A DNA stretch of 48,250 nt from Patescibacteria group bacterium (GCA_025450075.1 JANWIC010000014.1:1-48250), one strand, 5' to 3'. Positions 17,665 to 27,030 are shown, numbered from the stretch's first letter. Notes: generated from the letters alone by a model not told the origin. Numbers and translations are program-made.

Positions 17665-18117
17665 ATGGCGTCACGATCGTTAAACAAAGTAATGTTAATA
17701 GGAAATCTGACACGAGATCCTGAATTAAAATACACACCAAATGGAGCAGCAGTTGCAACTTTTGGTATTGCTACAAATAGTTCATGGAAGGATCCTGAAG
17801 GAAAAGTACAAGAAATTACAGAATATCACAATATTGTTTGTTGGAATAAGTTGGCAGAAATATGCTCTCAACTTCTTAAGGTAGGCTCAAAGGTATATGT
17901 TGAAGGAGAATTAAGAACAAGAACATGGGAAGATGAAAAAGGAAAGCATTATAGAACAGAAATTAAAATTTCGGACATGATGCTTTTAGCAAATGGAAGT
18001 GCAAAAAGTACTTCATCAGATATGGGAAACTCCAATACATCAGCAGATGAAGTTCCTACATCAAAATTTACTGAAGATGATGACGACAAGATTAGCGTAG
18101 ATGATTTACCATTCTAA
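17665..18117 (+). CDS. ssb: Single-stranded DNA-binding protein
   Basis: The N-terminal OB fold (about residues 1-110) starts SLNKVMLIGNLTRDPELKYT and includes YHNIVCWNKLAEI and GSKVYVEGELRTRTWED. A flexible linker leads to the acidic tip DDDDKISVDDLPF, the usual docking site for SSB partners such as RecO and PriA. Length is 150 aa. It sits between rpsF and rpsR as in most bacteria, 3 nt before rpsR. Confidence 0.96.
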   Translation: MASRSLNKVMLIGNLTRDPELKYTPNGAAVATFGIATNSSWKDPEGKVQEITEYHNIVCWNKLAEICSQLLKVGSKVYVEGELRTRTWEDEKGKHYRTEIKISDMMLLANGSAKSTSSDMGNSNTSADEVPTSKFTEDDDDKISVDDLPF

Positions 18118-18120
18118 TTT

Positions 18121-18372
18121 ATGGCAGCACCAAAGAAACAACAAAAGAAAAAAGTACGAATAAATAAGAATCTTCGATGCCAATTGTGTATTGAAGGTAT
18201 TAGTGAAGTATCATATAAAGATACCTACAGGATATCTAAATTCTTGTCACGAAGGGGTAAAATTATTCCACGTATCCGAACAGGAACGTGTGCTCGACAC
18301 CAAAATCAAATAGCAAATGCAGTAAAAAATGCTCGATATATGGCATTATTACCATATACGAACAATATATAA
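18121..18372 (+). CDS. rpsR: 30S ribosomal protein bS18
   Basis: This 83-aa basic protein has the bS18 core YKDTYRISKFLSRRGKIIP..RTGTCARHQNQIANAVKNARYMALLPY. The Cys residues in LRCQLC and the TCARH segment could bind zinc, a C+ form; this is inference. It closes the operon. The usual fourth gene, rplI (bL9), is missing: a terminator follows at once. Confidence 0.95.
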   Translation: MAAPKKQQKKKVRINKNLRCQLCIEGISEVSYKDTYRISKFLSRRGKIIPRIRTGTCARHQNQIANAVKNARYMALLPYTNNI

Positions 18373-18384
18373 TTTGCAAAAAAG

Positions 18385-18437
18385 AAAGATAACAACTATT
18401 ATTAATGTGTAACAGACGGTAATTGTTATCTTTTTTT
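18385..18437 (+). terminator. Rho-independent-like terminator after rpsR
   Basis: AAAGATAACAA (18385-18395) pairs with TTGTTATCTTT (18423-18433) across a 27-nt loop and is followed by four more T. The outer A/T tracts can extend the stem. The next gene starts at 18443, only 6 nt after it, so it may either read through or use its own promoter. Confidence 0.6.
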
Positions 18438-18442
18438 GCTGT

Positions 18443-19570
18443 ATGAATGATGTGCCCCAGGAAAATTTAGTCTTTGTCATTGTAGAAACATTCCACATTA
18501 AAGCATTTCATTTTCACCAAGAAATTCTTGGGAAAAAGGATAGCTTCCTTTTGTCTGATAGCTATTCTTGCACAACACCTCTCTTTTGGAAAAAAGATGT
18601 TCGAGTAAGAGAAACAGTTCTCAATGGAGTATTGGATGAAATGGTTCAAAAATTCCAGCTTGCAAAGCAGGAATTCCAATTTTGCATCATCACTTTTGAC
18701 CCATCTCTTGCAGATATACAGATCAAATATTCGAACAAACTCTATATATCGGCAAAAAAAGATTACGAATTAGTCCCATATTTCGCCTCTTCATATTTCA
18801 ATGCGTTTTCTCTAGCCTATACCAGTCTCAACTACTATTCCCTTATGTGTGTAGATAATCAGGGAAGTGACTATGAAGTCGAATGGGGCAGTTGGGGAGA
18901 GATTGCAAAACATATTCGGCGAACAGGCCATAAAGATTTGAATATGTGGTTGAATAATCTGATACGGCCTGTGATGGCTTCTGAATCATTTTTCCTTTCA
19001 GGAATTGCCGGATTCATGATGCAAGATGCACAATTAACACTACTTACAAACGAAGCTGAAGAATATACATTCGTAGCGGGCGGTGAGCTCTTTTCATGGC
19101 TGCACGATCCTGTTGATGTCCTATTCCCATTTCTTGTTGGAATTGTGAAGCCTCATTCCTTTATGAGTATCTATCATGATAATTCGAATGTATTATCCAT
19201 GACTCGTGCCTTAAAAGATGTCTCATTAAAACTATTGGAACAAACAACTGGTCGATTTGTTACCCATGTGGGAGAAATCATATCCATAAAAAGCAAAAAG
19301 AAATTCAATATTACCAGCCTCATAGGAAGAATTGTCATTAAGGATAATGAAGGAATACGAACATTGTATCCTGTTCCAGAAGATGTGATGCTTGTAAGAC
19401 TTCATGGGCTTGCACATGTTATCCTTGATCTTCATTTTCCATTTTATGTGGATTTTGGAAGAAGGGAATTCAAAGCACGAGATCTTCTCGTTATTGATAC
19501 ACGAACAGAAGACCGTCAAAACAGTTCAAGTTTTTCCGGGTGGTATGATAGAATTAAAAAAGAAGTATGA
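18443..19570 (+). CDS. Hypothetical protein, 375 aa, first of a coupled trio
   Basis: I do not recognise the family. No signal peptide or convincing membrane span is visible. The N-terminal half is a mixed alpha/beta sequence with several Phe/Tyr-rich strands (NLVFVIVETFHIKAFHFH). The C-terminal 100 residues look like a beta-rich domain (VGEIISIKSKKKFNI, GRIVIKDNEGIRTLYPVP, ending RDLLVIDTRTED). Its TGA overlaps the next ATG (ATGA), and that gene in turn overlaps the S41 protease gene, so the three probably make one mRNA and act together. The ATG is just after the rpsR terminator and has no Shine-Dalgarno sequence. Confidence 0.8.
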   Translation: MNDVPQENLVFVIVETFHIKAFHFHQEILGKKDSFLLSDSYSCTTPLFWKKDVRVRETVLNGVLDEMVQKFQLAKQEFQFCIITFDPSLADIQIKYSNKLYISAKKDYELVPYFASSYFNAFSLAYTSLNYYSLMCVDNQGSDYEVEWGSWGEIAKHIRRTGHKDLNMWLNNLIRPVMASESFFLSGIAGFMMQDAQLTLLTNEAEEYTFVAGGELFSWLHDPVDVLFPFLVGIVKPHSFMSIYHDNSNVLSMTRALKDVSLKLLEQTTGRFVTHVGEIISIKSKKKFNITSLIGRIVIKDNEGIRTLYPVPEDVMLVRLHGLAHVILDLHFPFYVDFGRREFKARDLLVIDTRTEDRQNSSSFSGWYDRIKKEV

Positions 19571-20565
19571 TATATATAAAAAAGCTTAAAATCATCAACA
19601 ATTACCACGTCTCTTTGGATATTGCATCAAATGGAGTCCATGAAAGCGAGGTATATATAAAACCTGGAGATAATATAAATCCTCTTGATGTCCTTTCTCT
19701 TTTGTATAGAAGCGAAGAAAGTATTGAATTTGATTTATGTGAAGAACTTGAAATTAAATCTTTGAAATCTCCTGAGGATATCAAAAATTACATAACAGTC
19801 CTAGATGGGCAACTGGTTGCAAAAGGAAAAATTGTTGCGCATAAGTCATCTCTTGGCTATGAAAATATTATTAAGTCTCCTTATGAGGGCATTGTTTCTC
19901 TTGAAATTGGAGATAAACCCAAACTTGTCATTCAATCAACTCCGATAGAAATTAAGTTAAGGGCTATGGCAAAGGGAAAGATCGTTTCTGTTGATATTCA
20001 TAACCTGATCATTGAAACAAATGTTATCAGAATTTTGCCTTCTTTTATGGTGGGAAAGTCACTTTTTGCTGAAACATGTGTGATAAAAAATGTTGAAGAT
20101 ATTAACCTTGCCGTAAAGGGGAAAGTAGTATATATACCTGGAGAAATTACTTCGGAATTGGCAACAAAATCAAAAGGGGCAGGTGCTGCAGGTATCATCG
20201 GAATATCCGCTGATCATATGGTTCTTGATTGCGCTGACGAATTCTTTACTGTTGTATCTCTAGAAGGGTTTGGGTATATAGAACAAAAAATTTATGATAA
20301 AATAGAACAGTCAGACAGTTATCTTGTATATATTGATCTCCAAAAAGGAGAAATTCTTTTTGCTACACCTCTTTCTATTGAAGATTTAAAAGAAGCGTAT
20401 GTCAAAGAAAGTGTTTTCAATGATACTGTGCAGCTATATGATGAACGTGCCTACGCACGAATAGGAAAGATTAAACGCATCGAAGAAGAAACGTACGATA
20501 TTGCATTGGATGAAGAAGAACAACTATCTATCGATAAGAATAATATAATTGGCCTACTACTGTAA
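19567..20565 (+). CDS. Hypothetical protein with a lipoyl/biotinyl-like hairpin, 332 aa
   Basis: Family not recognised. Residues about 78-125 (VAKGKIVAHKSSLGYENI then KSPYEGIVSLEIGD) resemble the barrel-sandwich fold of lipoyl/biotinyl and membrane-fusion proteins, but without a modified lysine in a typical MKM context, so a structural role is likelier. A later glycine-rich stretch (SKGAGAAGIIGIS) precedes a second beta-rich half ending in SIDKNNIIGLLL. No membrane span. It overlaps the previous gene by 4 bases and shares one base with the S41 protease start (TAATG), which points to a joint function with both. Confidence 0.75.
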   Translation: MIYIKKLKIINNYHVSLDIASNGVHESEVYIKPGDNINPLDVLSLLYRSEESIEFDLCEELEIKSLKSPEDIKNYITVLDGQLVAKGKIVAHKSSLGYENIIKSPYEGIVSLEIGDKPKLVIQSTPIEIKLRAMAKGKIVSVDIHNLIIETNVIRILPSFMVGKSLFAETCVIKNVEDINLAVKGKVVYIPGEITSELATKSKGAGAAGIIGISADHMVLDCADEFFTVVSLEGFGYIEQKIYDKIEQSDSYLVYIDLQKGEILFATPLSIEDLKEAYVKESVFNDTVQLYDERAYARIGKIKRIEEETYDIALDEEEQLSIDKNNIIGLLL

Positions 20566-21797
20566 TGGAGGATATTCCACAACGAAATGAAATCCGGGGA
20601 AATGCATTTCGATATGCAAATCGTGCGGGTATAGCCATCCTCATATTTGCTGCCGGGATATTTGCTGGACAGCTCCCAACCATACAGGCATTTCTAGGCA
20701 ATCCCAACCCTCATTTACCCCAAGTAGCGAATGCAAACTTATACAATGAAGTGTGGGATCTTGTCCATTCAGATTTTTTCATTAAAAACGTGAACAATTC
20801 TGATCTTTTCTATTCTTCAATTAAAGGCATGGTTGCAAGCCTGAACGATCCTGCCACGCTCTATTTATCACCAAGTGATGAGAAAGCTTTTGAACAAGAG
20901 ACTTCCGGTAATACATTTGCAGGAATTGGGGTAGAACTTGGATACAAAAACAGTAAAATTATTGTAGAGAGAATCCTTAATGGTCCGGCAACAAATACCA
21001 ACCTCCGAGTAGGTGATATAATTGCAAGTGTCGATGGGAAAAGTACTGAGGGGATAGATATATCTACCGTAACTAATGAGATTCGTGGACAGGAAGGAAG
21101 CACAGTGACACTTGGTATCATTGACCTTAATGCTAATTCTGAAAATCTTTCTATTAAAAGACAATCAATTCATATTGCTGGTATGTATATACAACAAACA
21201 ACTGATCCAAATGGGAAAAAGACTGATGAGCTGGTTATTTCCAGATTTACGGAAGATACTCCAGCTGATTGGGAAAGCGAATGGGACACAATGGTAAAAA
21301 ATATTATTGCAGACAAGCCTGATAACGTGGTAATTGACCTACGAGATAATCCAGGAGGCTTTTTTGATGCTGCAATATATGCTTTGGCGGATTTCTTACC
21401 TAAGAATACCCTGGCTGCTATGCAACAGGATAGGAATGGACAAAAGATTCGCTACTATACCCAAACTGATCCTAGACTTTCAAATATGCCGTTAACAGTT
21501 CTTGTGAATGGTAACACTGCATCAGCTGCTGAAATATTCTCCGGAGCTCTCCAGCATTACAAACGCGCAAGTATTGTCGGAACTAATACCTATGGCAAAG
21601 GAACTGCACAAGAGGTATATTCTTTCAGTGATGGATCATCCCTTCACTTAACAACTGATCATTGGTTATTGCCATCAGGTAGATGGATTCAAAAAAGCGA
21701 CCCTATCAAACCGGATTATCAGGTCGATTTCACGAATAACGACTATTTACAAGGAAATGACCCGCAACTTATTAAAGCAATCAGTTTGGTTCAATAA
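20565..21797 (+). CDS. C-terminal processing peptidase, S41 family
   Basis: The 410-aa protein has an N-terminal membrane anchor (about 20-40, GIAILIFAAGIFAGQL), then the S41 N-domain, a PDZ domain (IGVELGYKNSKIIVERIL..GDIIASVDGKST), and the protease core. The Ser-Lys dyad is Ser320 in GNTASAAEIFSG and Lys345 in TYGKGTAQ, spaced 25 residues as in the tail-specific proteases. It should act outside the membrane on C-termini of envelope proteins. It is third in a coupled trio with two unknown genes. Its 3' end overlaps convergent prmC by 17 bases. Confidence 0.9.
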   Translation: MEDIPQRNEIRGNAFRYANRAGIAILIFAAGIFAGQLPTIQAFLGNPNPHLPQVANANLYNEVWDLVHSDFFIKNVNNSDLFYSSIKGMVASLNDPATLYLSPSDEKAFEQETSGNTFAGIGVELGYKNSKIIVERILNGPATNTNLRVGDIIASVDGKSTEGIDISTVTNEIRGQEGSTVTLGIIDLNANSENLSIKRQSIHIAGMYIQQTTDPNGKKTDELVISRFTEDTPADWESEWDTMVKNIIADKPDNVVIDLRDNPGGFFDAAIYALADFLPKNTLAAMQQDRNGQKIRYYTQTDPRLSNMPLTVLVNGNTASAAEIFSGALQHYKRASIVGTNTYGKGTAQEVYSFSDGSSLHLTTDHWLLPSGRWIQKSDPIKPDYQVDFTNNDYLQGNDPQLIKAISLVQ

Positions 21798-22647
21798 TTA
21801 AGTACCTATCACAACCAAAAAGATCTTTTTCTACTTTTACAGCTTTATTAGGATAGATTGATTTCGCTTCTTTTCTAAGGATCATACCTTGATCTTCTCC
21901 TATCTCAATAATAATGAGAGATTCATCAGCCATATGTTTTTTTGCCTCTCTAAGAAGATCCAGGACCATCTCATAGCCATTCAGTCCTCCATCAAGTGCA
22001 AGGTGAGGTTCGTAGTCTTTGACACTTGAATCCAGCTTAGAGATCCGGGGGTGGGGAATATAAGGTGGATTGCTAACGAGCACATTTATTCCTCTCACGA
22101 GTTCGTCAGGAAAATTTTTAAACAGATTTGAGGGAAGAATGTGTATGAAATCACTCTCGCCGAGGAGGTTTTGTACATTGGTTGTACACAACTGTAGAGC
22201 TTCAGGAGATATATCACTCAAGATAAGGGAGTGAGGACATGATACGTATTTTGAAATAGAGATTCCAATACATCCGCAGCCACAACACATATCACATATA
22301 GAAAGGTTTGAAAGCTTTTTTTGCCATATGAAGTGCAAGGTTTTTTCAACCAGCATCTCTGTTTCTGGTCTTGGGATCAAGACCCTCTCATCAACCTGAA
22401 ACGTATCTTTGTAAAAATAGGCATGGTTGGTGAGGTAGGGTATTGGAGTTCCAGCTTTTGCCTTGGATATAAGAGTAAAGATTTTATCCAAATCTAACTT
22501 ACAGATGTGCAATGTGTCATCACTCAACAACTCATGGATGTCTCGTCCAAGGACGTATTCAACAATCGGAAAGTAGTCAGGTGTAAGTTGTGGAAAAAAA
22601 TCAACGAGCATGACGATTGTACTCTTGGATACTTGAGACAATGTCAT
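21781..22647 (-). CDS. prmC: Peptide chain release factor N5-glutamine methyltransferase
   Basis: PrmC methylates the Gln of the GGQ motif in release factors. The protein has an N-terminal helical domain, [18 protein letters not shown] and [14 protein letters not shown] (the release-factor contact region), the SAM-binding [15 protein letters not shown], and the catalytic NPPY in [10 protein letters not shown]. At 288 aa from the ATG at 22647 it is of normal length; the ATG at 22611 is an alternative start. It follows prfA directly with an overlap, so the methylase and its substrate are co-expressed. Confidence 0.93.
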   Translation of the reverse strand: MTLSQVSKSTIVMLVDFFPQLTPDYFPIVEYVLGRDIHELLSDDTLHICKLDLDKIFTLISKAKAGTPIPYLTNHAYFYKDTFQVDERVLIPRPETEMLVEKTLHFIWQKKLSNLSICDMCCGCGCIGISISKYVSCPHSLILSDISPEALQLCTTNVQNLLGESDFIHILPSNLFKNFPDELVRGINVLVSNPPYIPHPRISKLDSSVKDYEPHLALDGGLNGYEMVLDLLREAKKHMADESLIIIEIGEDQGMILRKEAKSIYPNKAVKVEKDLFGCDRYLIIEPN

Positions 22648-23653
22648 CCAGATTCCCTGTAAGAATTTCTGGCAAATTGTGCCATGAAACTTTGATCCTA
22701 TGGTCTGTTACCCGATCTTGTTGAAAATTATAGGTACGGATCTTTTCTGACCTGTCCCCTTTGCCAATTTGGTTTTTACGAAGATCACCTCTTTCATCAT
22801 CTCTTTTTTGCTTTTCAATATCATAAAGCCTTGACTTTAGAACAATAATTGCCTGTTCACGATTTTGAATTTGAGATTTACTGTCCTGACATGTTACAAC
22901 AATACCACTTGGGATGTGTGTTACACGAACTGCACTATCTGTTGTGTTTACACTTTGACCACCAGGCCCGGATGCTCTAAATACATCAATACGTAAATCC
23001 TGTTGGCGAATCTCAATATTAATATCCTTTACTTCAGGTAGGACTGCTACAGAAACAGTTGATGTATGAATCCGTCCTGAACTTTCAGTTACAGGGATTC
23101 GCTGGACACGATGTACACCACTTTCAAATTTAAATAATCCGAAAGCTCCCTCTCCTTCAATTTTGAAAATAACTTCTTTATATCCCTTTAAACTTGAGTA
23201 GGCAGTATCGAGATTCGTTATCCGGAAGCCTTTTTTTGTGGCATATGCTGTATACATTTTGTATAGATCAAAGGCGAACAGACTTGCTTCATCTCCACCA
23301 GCACCAGCACGGATTTCAATTATCGCATTATTTTGATCTTCTTCATTTGCTGGATTAGTTAATTCATCAAGATGGTTTTGTGCATCATCAATAGTTGCCT
23401 GAACTTTCCCTAAATCATCTTTTGCAAGAGATTTTAAGTCAGGAGATGTGCCAGGATCATTCAGCATTTGGGACAGATCATTATATTCTGCAGCTTTTTT
23501 CTGGATAGCCTGGTAGGTATCAAGAATAGCTGTGAGTTTATTCAGCTCTTTGTAAGCATCAGAAAGATGGGATGAGTCAATTTTCCCGTTGGTAATCTGT
23601 TCAGAAAGTTCGGAAAAGCGTGTTTGATAGGTTGAAATCTGTTCTTGGTCCAC
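22601..23653 (-). CDS. prfA: Peptide chain release factor 1
   Basis: RF1 reads UAA and UAG. The sequence has the codon-recognition tripeptide PVT in [13 protein letters not shown] (PxT, the RF1 type, not the SPF of RF2) and the catalytic GGQ in [13 protein letters not shown]. Length is 350 aa. The start codon is GTG at 23653. It lies 12 nt after the rpmE stop and overlaps prmC, the widespread rpmE-prfA-prmC order. Confidence 0.95.
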   Translation of the reverse strand: MDQEQISTYQTRFSELSEQITNGKIDSSHLSDAYKELNKLTAILDTYQAIQKKAAEYNDLSQMLNDPGTSPDLKSLAKDDLGKVQATIDDAQNHLDELTNPANEEDQNNAIIEIRAGAGGDEASLFAFDLYKMYTAYATKKGFRITNLDTAYSSLKGYKEVIFKIEGEGAFGLFKFESGVHRVQRIPVTESSGRIHTSTVSVAVLPEVKDINIEIRQQDLRIDVFRASGPGGQSVNTTDSAVRVTHIPSGIVVTCQDSKSQIQNREQAIIVLKSRLYDIEKQKRDDERGDLRKNQIGKGDRSEKIRTYNFQQDRVTDHRIKVSWHNLPEILTGNLDDIVSSIQEYNRHAR

Positions 23654-23665
23654 AATTATATGGGA

Positions 23666-23983
23666 TTATCCTTGTACAGATTTTAACATATCTCGAAGTG
23701 TTAGTGGGCGATCTGCCTTTACTTCGCTTACTCTGTTTGATTTTCTTTGCTTTACAGCCTTTACTTGTGAATTCTTCTGAGCAGCCGTTTGCTGTCGTCT
23801 TTCAAAGTCCTTTACTTTATTTGCTGTATCAACAATTTTTTGCTCTCCAGTATAGAAAGGATGACAGTGTGAGCAAAGATCAACTTTAAATTTGTCGCTA
23901 GTTGATGCAATTTCAAACTTCGTCTTACATGTTGAACAAGTTACTGTTACTGTATTTACTTGTGGGTGTATTCCTTGTTTCAT
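23666..23983 (-). CDS. rpmE: 50S ribosomal protein bL31, with C-terminal extension
   Basis: The core (MKQGIHPQVNTVTVTCSTC) has the zinc ligands Cys16, Cys19, Cys37 and Cys40 (CSTC, CSHC), and the conserved HPFYTGEQ. bL31 helps bridge the ribosomal subunits. The protein is 105 aa, about 35 longer than usual, because of a basic tail (RRQQTAAQKNS and further) ending RPLTLRDMLKSVQG, which may be a lineage-specific extension. It is first in the rpmE-prfA-prmC operon. Confidence 0.93.
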   Translation of the reverse strand: MKQGIHPQVNTVTVTCSTCKTKFEIASTSDKFKVDLCSHCHPFYTGEQKIVDTANKVKDFERRQQTAAQKNSQVKAVKQRKSNRVSEVKADRPLTLRDMLKSVQG

Positions 23984-24346
23984 AATCTTACATTAAGTCC
24001 ATTGGATTATATCAACAAAAGATGGTATTTTGCAAGCTAAATTTGGAGAAAAATGCAAAATATGAGGGGAAGGGGGTTGTGTCGGTTTAATTAGAGTTTA
24101 TAGTAAGTTTTACGATAGGAATTGGGTGATAAAAGGTTGAATTATATAAATCAAATTAATTGTTCTTTCGGCTTCTGTTCATCTAATCCCAGCAATTGAT
24201 GTTGTTATAGTTTAAAGAATGGCGGATATAGAATTGCTTGAAGGATATATAGAAGAAACTGAACTACAAGGTGGAACTTATGGAAATGATTCCCAATTTT
24301 AAAAATATTCTCACATCTGGTACAATAGGCTCATTATTCTAGAAAT
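23984..24346. other. Intergenic stretch between rpmE and the 116-aa gene
   Basis: This is 363 bases without a clear gene. It holds the rpmE promoter at the left. A G-rich patch lies at about 24066-24083. On the plus strand a 27-codon frame (24219-24302, MADIELLEGYIEE...) starts 7 nt after a TATAGT (24206-24211); it could be a tiny leaderless gene but is too short to support as a gene. No tRNA, hairpin terminator or repeat was recognised. Confidence 0.5.
24006..24011 (-). promoter_or_regulatory. Candidate -10 box of rpmE-prfA-prmC
   Basis: TATAAT on the minus strand is 22 nt before the rpmE ATG, giving a short leader. No clear -35 box was seen. Confidence 0.45.
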
Positions 24347-24697
24347 ATGGATCAGATTAAAGAAATTATAACTGTTTTTCAAAAAAAATTATTAAGTCTA
24401 GGTTTTAGTGATGAACAAATGGCAACGATACTTTATGAAATAATCCTCATTGCAAGCGCAAAGCTTTCTGAAGCAGATCTTACATTCCTTACTCCTGAAG
24501 AATTAGAATTTGTTTCAAATAAGGATCTTTTAGAACTTTCTCCTGAACAGCTTGGTGATATCACTATGAGCTCGGCAAACCTTTCTCGATATCTTGAGAT
24601 TTATTCTGATAAATTAAAAGATGCAATTAGAGAATTTGATGGCATTGTTGATGATGTCCGAAAAGAAGAATTAGAGGCAACACATCCTCAAGAATAA
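24347..24697 (+). CDS. Hypothetical protein, 116 aa, upstream of hisS
   Basis: An acidic, helix-rich small protein with no membrane span and no motif that I recognise (MDQIKEIITVFQKK; Leu/Glu-rich throughout; LTFLTPEELEF and LLELSPEQLGD look like a repeated TPEEL/SPEQL turn-helix unit). The ATG lies 6 nt after TATTCT, so the message may be leaderless. It ends 5 nt before hisS and is probably co-transcribed with it. The TPEEL/SPEQL helices are general helix caps and do not identify a function. Confidence 0.7.
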   Translation: MDQIKEIITVFQKKLLSLGFSDEQMATILYEIILIASAKLSEADLTFLTPEELEFVSNKDLLELSPEQLGDITMSSANLSRYLEIYSDKLKDAIREFDGIVDDVRKEELEATHPQE

Positions 24698-24702
24698 CAG
24701 AA

Positions 24703-25914
24703 ATGGAAACAAAAATAGAACCAAAATTACTCAAAGGATTTAGAGACTTTTCACCTCAACAAATGTTGAAGCGAAATTATGTGATCCAAAAAGTCCGTGA
24801 TGTGATGGAATCATATGGCTTTGACCCTTTAGAAGTTCCAACACTTGAATATCAACAGATTTTAACTGGAAACATTGGAGCTGATGAAAAGCTTATCTTC
24901 CATTTTGTCGATGATGGTGGAAGAGAAGTAGCAATGCGATATGATCAAACTGTGGGTGCATGCCGATATATTGCTATGAACTATCACAATCTTGCGATGC
25001 CATTTAAAAGATATCAAGTACAGAATGTCTTTAGGGCTGAAAATACACAGAAGGGAAGATATCGAGAATTTTTACAAATGGATGCTGATATATTCGGAGT
25101 AGATGAGGTAGGTGCAGATTGTGAAATGATTCTCTTAACAGGTGATATATACAAACATCTTGGCTTTACTGATTTTATAATCTATGTGTCTGATAGGGCG
25201 CTTTTAAAAGATATTTCGTATGAAGTGCTTGTAACTATTGATAAGTTGGATAAAATTGGAAAAGAGGGTGTGATTAGTGAAATTAAAGAAAAGGGATATC
25301 AAGATGCAGCAAATATAGTTGAACGAGTACTTTCTCTTGAACCAAATGAGCGTATTCAGGCAATACTGGATCGAGCAAATGATGCTGGATTTGGAGAACA
25401 TGTTGTCTTTGATCCTTCTATCATGAGATCTTTTTCTTACTCAACCGGCACGATATGGGAAGTGAAAGTAGATGGATATGGCAGTTCGCTTCTCGGAGGT
25501 GAGCGATTTGATAGTCTTGTCTCACGTTTTTCAAATCTGCAGGTTCCGGGGGTAGGATTTGGGCTAGGATTTGACCGTACCATCGAAGCAATGGAGGTAA
25601 AAGGATTACTCCAGACACCGCAAACTAACTCTCAGGCAATGATTACACTTTTTAACAATGGGTATATGAAAACTTATCTAGATTATGCAACTCGGCTTAG
25701 AAATGCAGGGGTTCATACTGAAATTTATCCAGTTGAGGAAAAATTGGGGAAACAGTTTAAATATGCAGATAGAAAAGGTATTCGATTTGTTTTAACAATT
25801 GGTGATGAAGAAATGGAAAAAGAAGTAGTAAAGCTTAAAAATATGCAAACAACAAAAGAGCAGGTTATCCCTTTTGAAGTGGCAGTCGATGTTATTAAAC
25901 AAGTTTATGAATAA
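24703..25914 (+). CDS. hisS: Histidine-tRNA ligase
   Basis: Class II synthetase of 403 aa. Motif 2 is FRAENTQKGRYREFLQMDADIFG, here cited by its parts FRAE and GRYREF; MRYDQT precedes it, and motif 3 is GVGFGLGFDR. The histidine-binding loop reads LLGGERFDSLV, a variant of the usual LGGGGRYDGLV. The C-terminal anticodon-binding domain (about 315-403) is present. It is coupled upstream to the 116-aa gene, and its end overlaps the start of the following membrane protein. Confidence 0.93.
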   Translation: METKIEPKLLKGFRDFSPQQMLKRNYVIQKVRDVMESYGFDPLEVPTLEYQQILTGNIGADEKLIFHFVDDGGREVAMRYDQTVGACRYIAMNYHNLAMPFKRYQVQNVFRAENTQKGRYREFLQMDADIFGVDEVGADCEMILLTGDIYKHLGFTDFIIYVSDRALLKDISYEVLVTIDKLDKIGKEGVISEIKEKGYQDAANIVERVLSLEPNERIQAILDRANDAGFGEHVVFDPSIMRSFSYSTGTIWEVKVDGYGSSLLGGERFDSLVSRFSNLQVPGVGFGLGFDRTIEAMEVKGLLQTPQTNSQAMITLFNNGYMKTYLDYATRLRNAGVHTEIYPVEEKLGKQFKYADRKGIRFVLTIGDEEMEKEVVKLKNMQTTKEQVIPFEVAVDVIKQVYE

Positions 25915-26302
25915 GCGATGGTTTTTGAAATTTCTCGTGCTGGCTATAATTGCAAAGTTCATTTTTGCAAGTCTTGTTACCACGTTAATCATTGCTTTTA
26001 TCCTTGGCCTTAGAAAAGATGATAATCTTCCTTTAAAAGGCTTCATTATTGGTATCCTTTTTGGAATTGAAGCAGGAATACTTTCCTTTATCTCAACAGC
26101 ATTTCCGGGAGTTTCTGTATGGTTACATATTGTTCGTTCAATTAATATTCCGATTGCAGATCCATTCTCATTTGCAGCTATGCAATTTATTGCATTTGGA
26201 TACATTATGGTATTCGAAATTCTTTTTACACTATTAATCATTCGAATAGCTTCTTTATTTGCAGATGCATTACAACAAAAACATGTCAATATTCAATGGT
26301 AG
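25907..26302 (+). CDS. Small membrane protein, 131 aa
   Basis: Unknown family. The protein has three to four hydrophobic segments (about residues 7-33, 44-66, 85-120) separated by short charged loops (GLRKDDNLPLK). The start is the ATG at 25907, which overlaps the last 8 bases of hisS; a longer frame starting at 25874 lies wholly within hisS and is unlikely. It is probably translated with hisS. Function unknown. Confidence 0.7.
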   Translation: MNKRWFLKFLVLAIIAKFIFASLVTTLIIAFILGLRKDDNLPLKGFIIGILFGIEAGILSFISTAFPGVSVWLHIVRSINIPIADPFSFAAMQFIAFGYIMVFEILFTLLIIRIASLFADALQQKHVNIQW

Positions 26303-26350
26303 ATTCATACCGCCATTATATTGACGACTTTTTTTTCTTTTTGTGAATCT

Positions 26351-26358
26351 GATATAAT
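26351..26358 (+). promoter_or_regulatory. Extended -10 promoter of the MBL hydrolase gene
   Basis: TGATATAAT-type extended -10 (TG one base before TATAAT, 26353-26358) lies 24 nt before the ATG at 26383. No good -35 is needed for this promoter type and none is seen at the right distance. Confidence 0.5.
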
Positions 26359-26382
26359 TAAAAGCATTACGCTTAAACACCT

Positions 26383-27021
26383 ATGACAATAACATATTTA
26401 GGGCACGCTTCATTCAAGATTAAAGGTAAGGATGTAACAATTGTTATTGACCCGTACGATGATTCCTCAACAGGAAAAAAATTTCCAAAGCAGACTGATG
26501 CAGACATATTGCTTATGACACATAATCATCCTGACCACCATAATAGAGAAGGTGTATCTGAAACAGCTTTTGTCATTGATGGACCTGGAGAATATGATGT
26601 CAAAGATGTGCCTATTGAAGGAATATTTTCTTACCATGATAAAAAAAATGGGGAAGAACGAGGTATGAATACTATGTATGTGATTGATCTGGAAGGTGTA
26701 AAAATATTGCATGTGGGGGATTTGGGAACGACATTAAGTGAGGAACAACTTGAAAAAATAGGGAATATCCATATTCTAATGATTCCTGTAGGAGGAAAAT
26801 ATACTATTGATGCCCATGATGCTGCAAAAGTCATTTCTGAAATTGAACCTTCTACGGTTATCCCAATGCATTATGGAAATGACAAACTTGGACTTGATAG
26901 TGTAGATACATTTCTCAAAGAAATGGGAGTAGAGAAGGAAATTGTCAAATCATTAAAAGTTACAAAAGACGACTTTTCGGATGAATCCGAAGGAAGCAAA
27001 GTCATAGTAATGGAAAGCTAA
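26383..27021 (+). CDS. MBL-fold metal-dependent hydrolase (UlaG/UPF0173-like)
   Basis: The 212-aa protein has the compact MBL pattern: YLGHASFKI at the start, VIDPY, THNHPDHHN (the HxHxDH zinc site), HVGDLG, MIPVGG, and the final metal ligand in VIPMHYG. This matches the small UlaG-like/UPF0173 branch. The substrate is not known. It precedes an M16 peptidase gene by 9 nt and is probably co-transcribed with it. Confidence 0.88.
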   Translation: MTITYLGHASFKIKGKDVTIVIDPYDDSSTGKKFPKQTDADILLMTHNHPDHHNREGVSETAFVIDGPGEYDVKDVPIEGIFSYHDKKNGEERGMNTMYVIDLEGVKILHVGDLGTTLSEEQLEKIGNIHILMIPVGGKYTIDAHDAAKVISEIEPSTVIPMHYGNDKLGLDSVDTFLKEMGVEKEIVKSLKVTKDDFSDESEGSKVIVMES

Positions 27022-27030
27022 TAATTTTTC

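Noticed and set aside
18385-18437. Regulatory S6/S18 mRNA leader
   Set aside because: The only strong structure is after rpsR with T residues behind it, which fits a terminator; no binding motif was seen before rpsF.
24219-24302. 27-codon frame after TATAGT
   Set aside because: Too short to support as a gene; kept as a remark in the intergenic entry.
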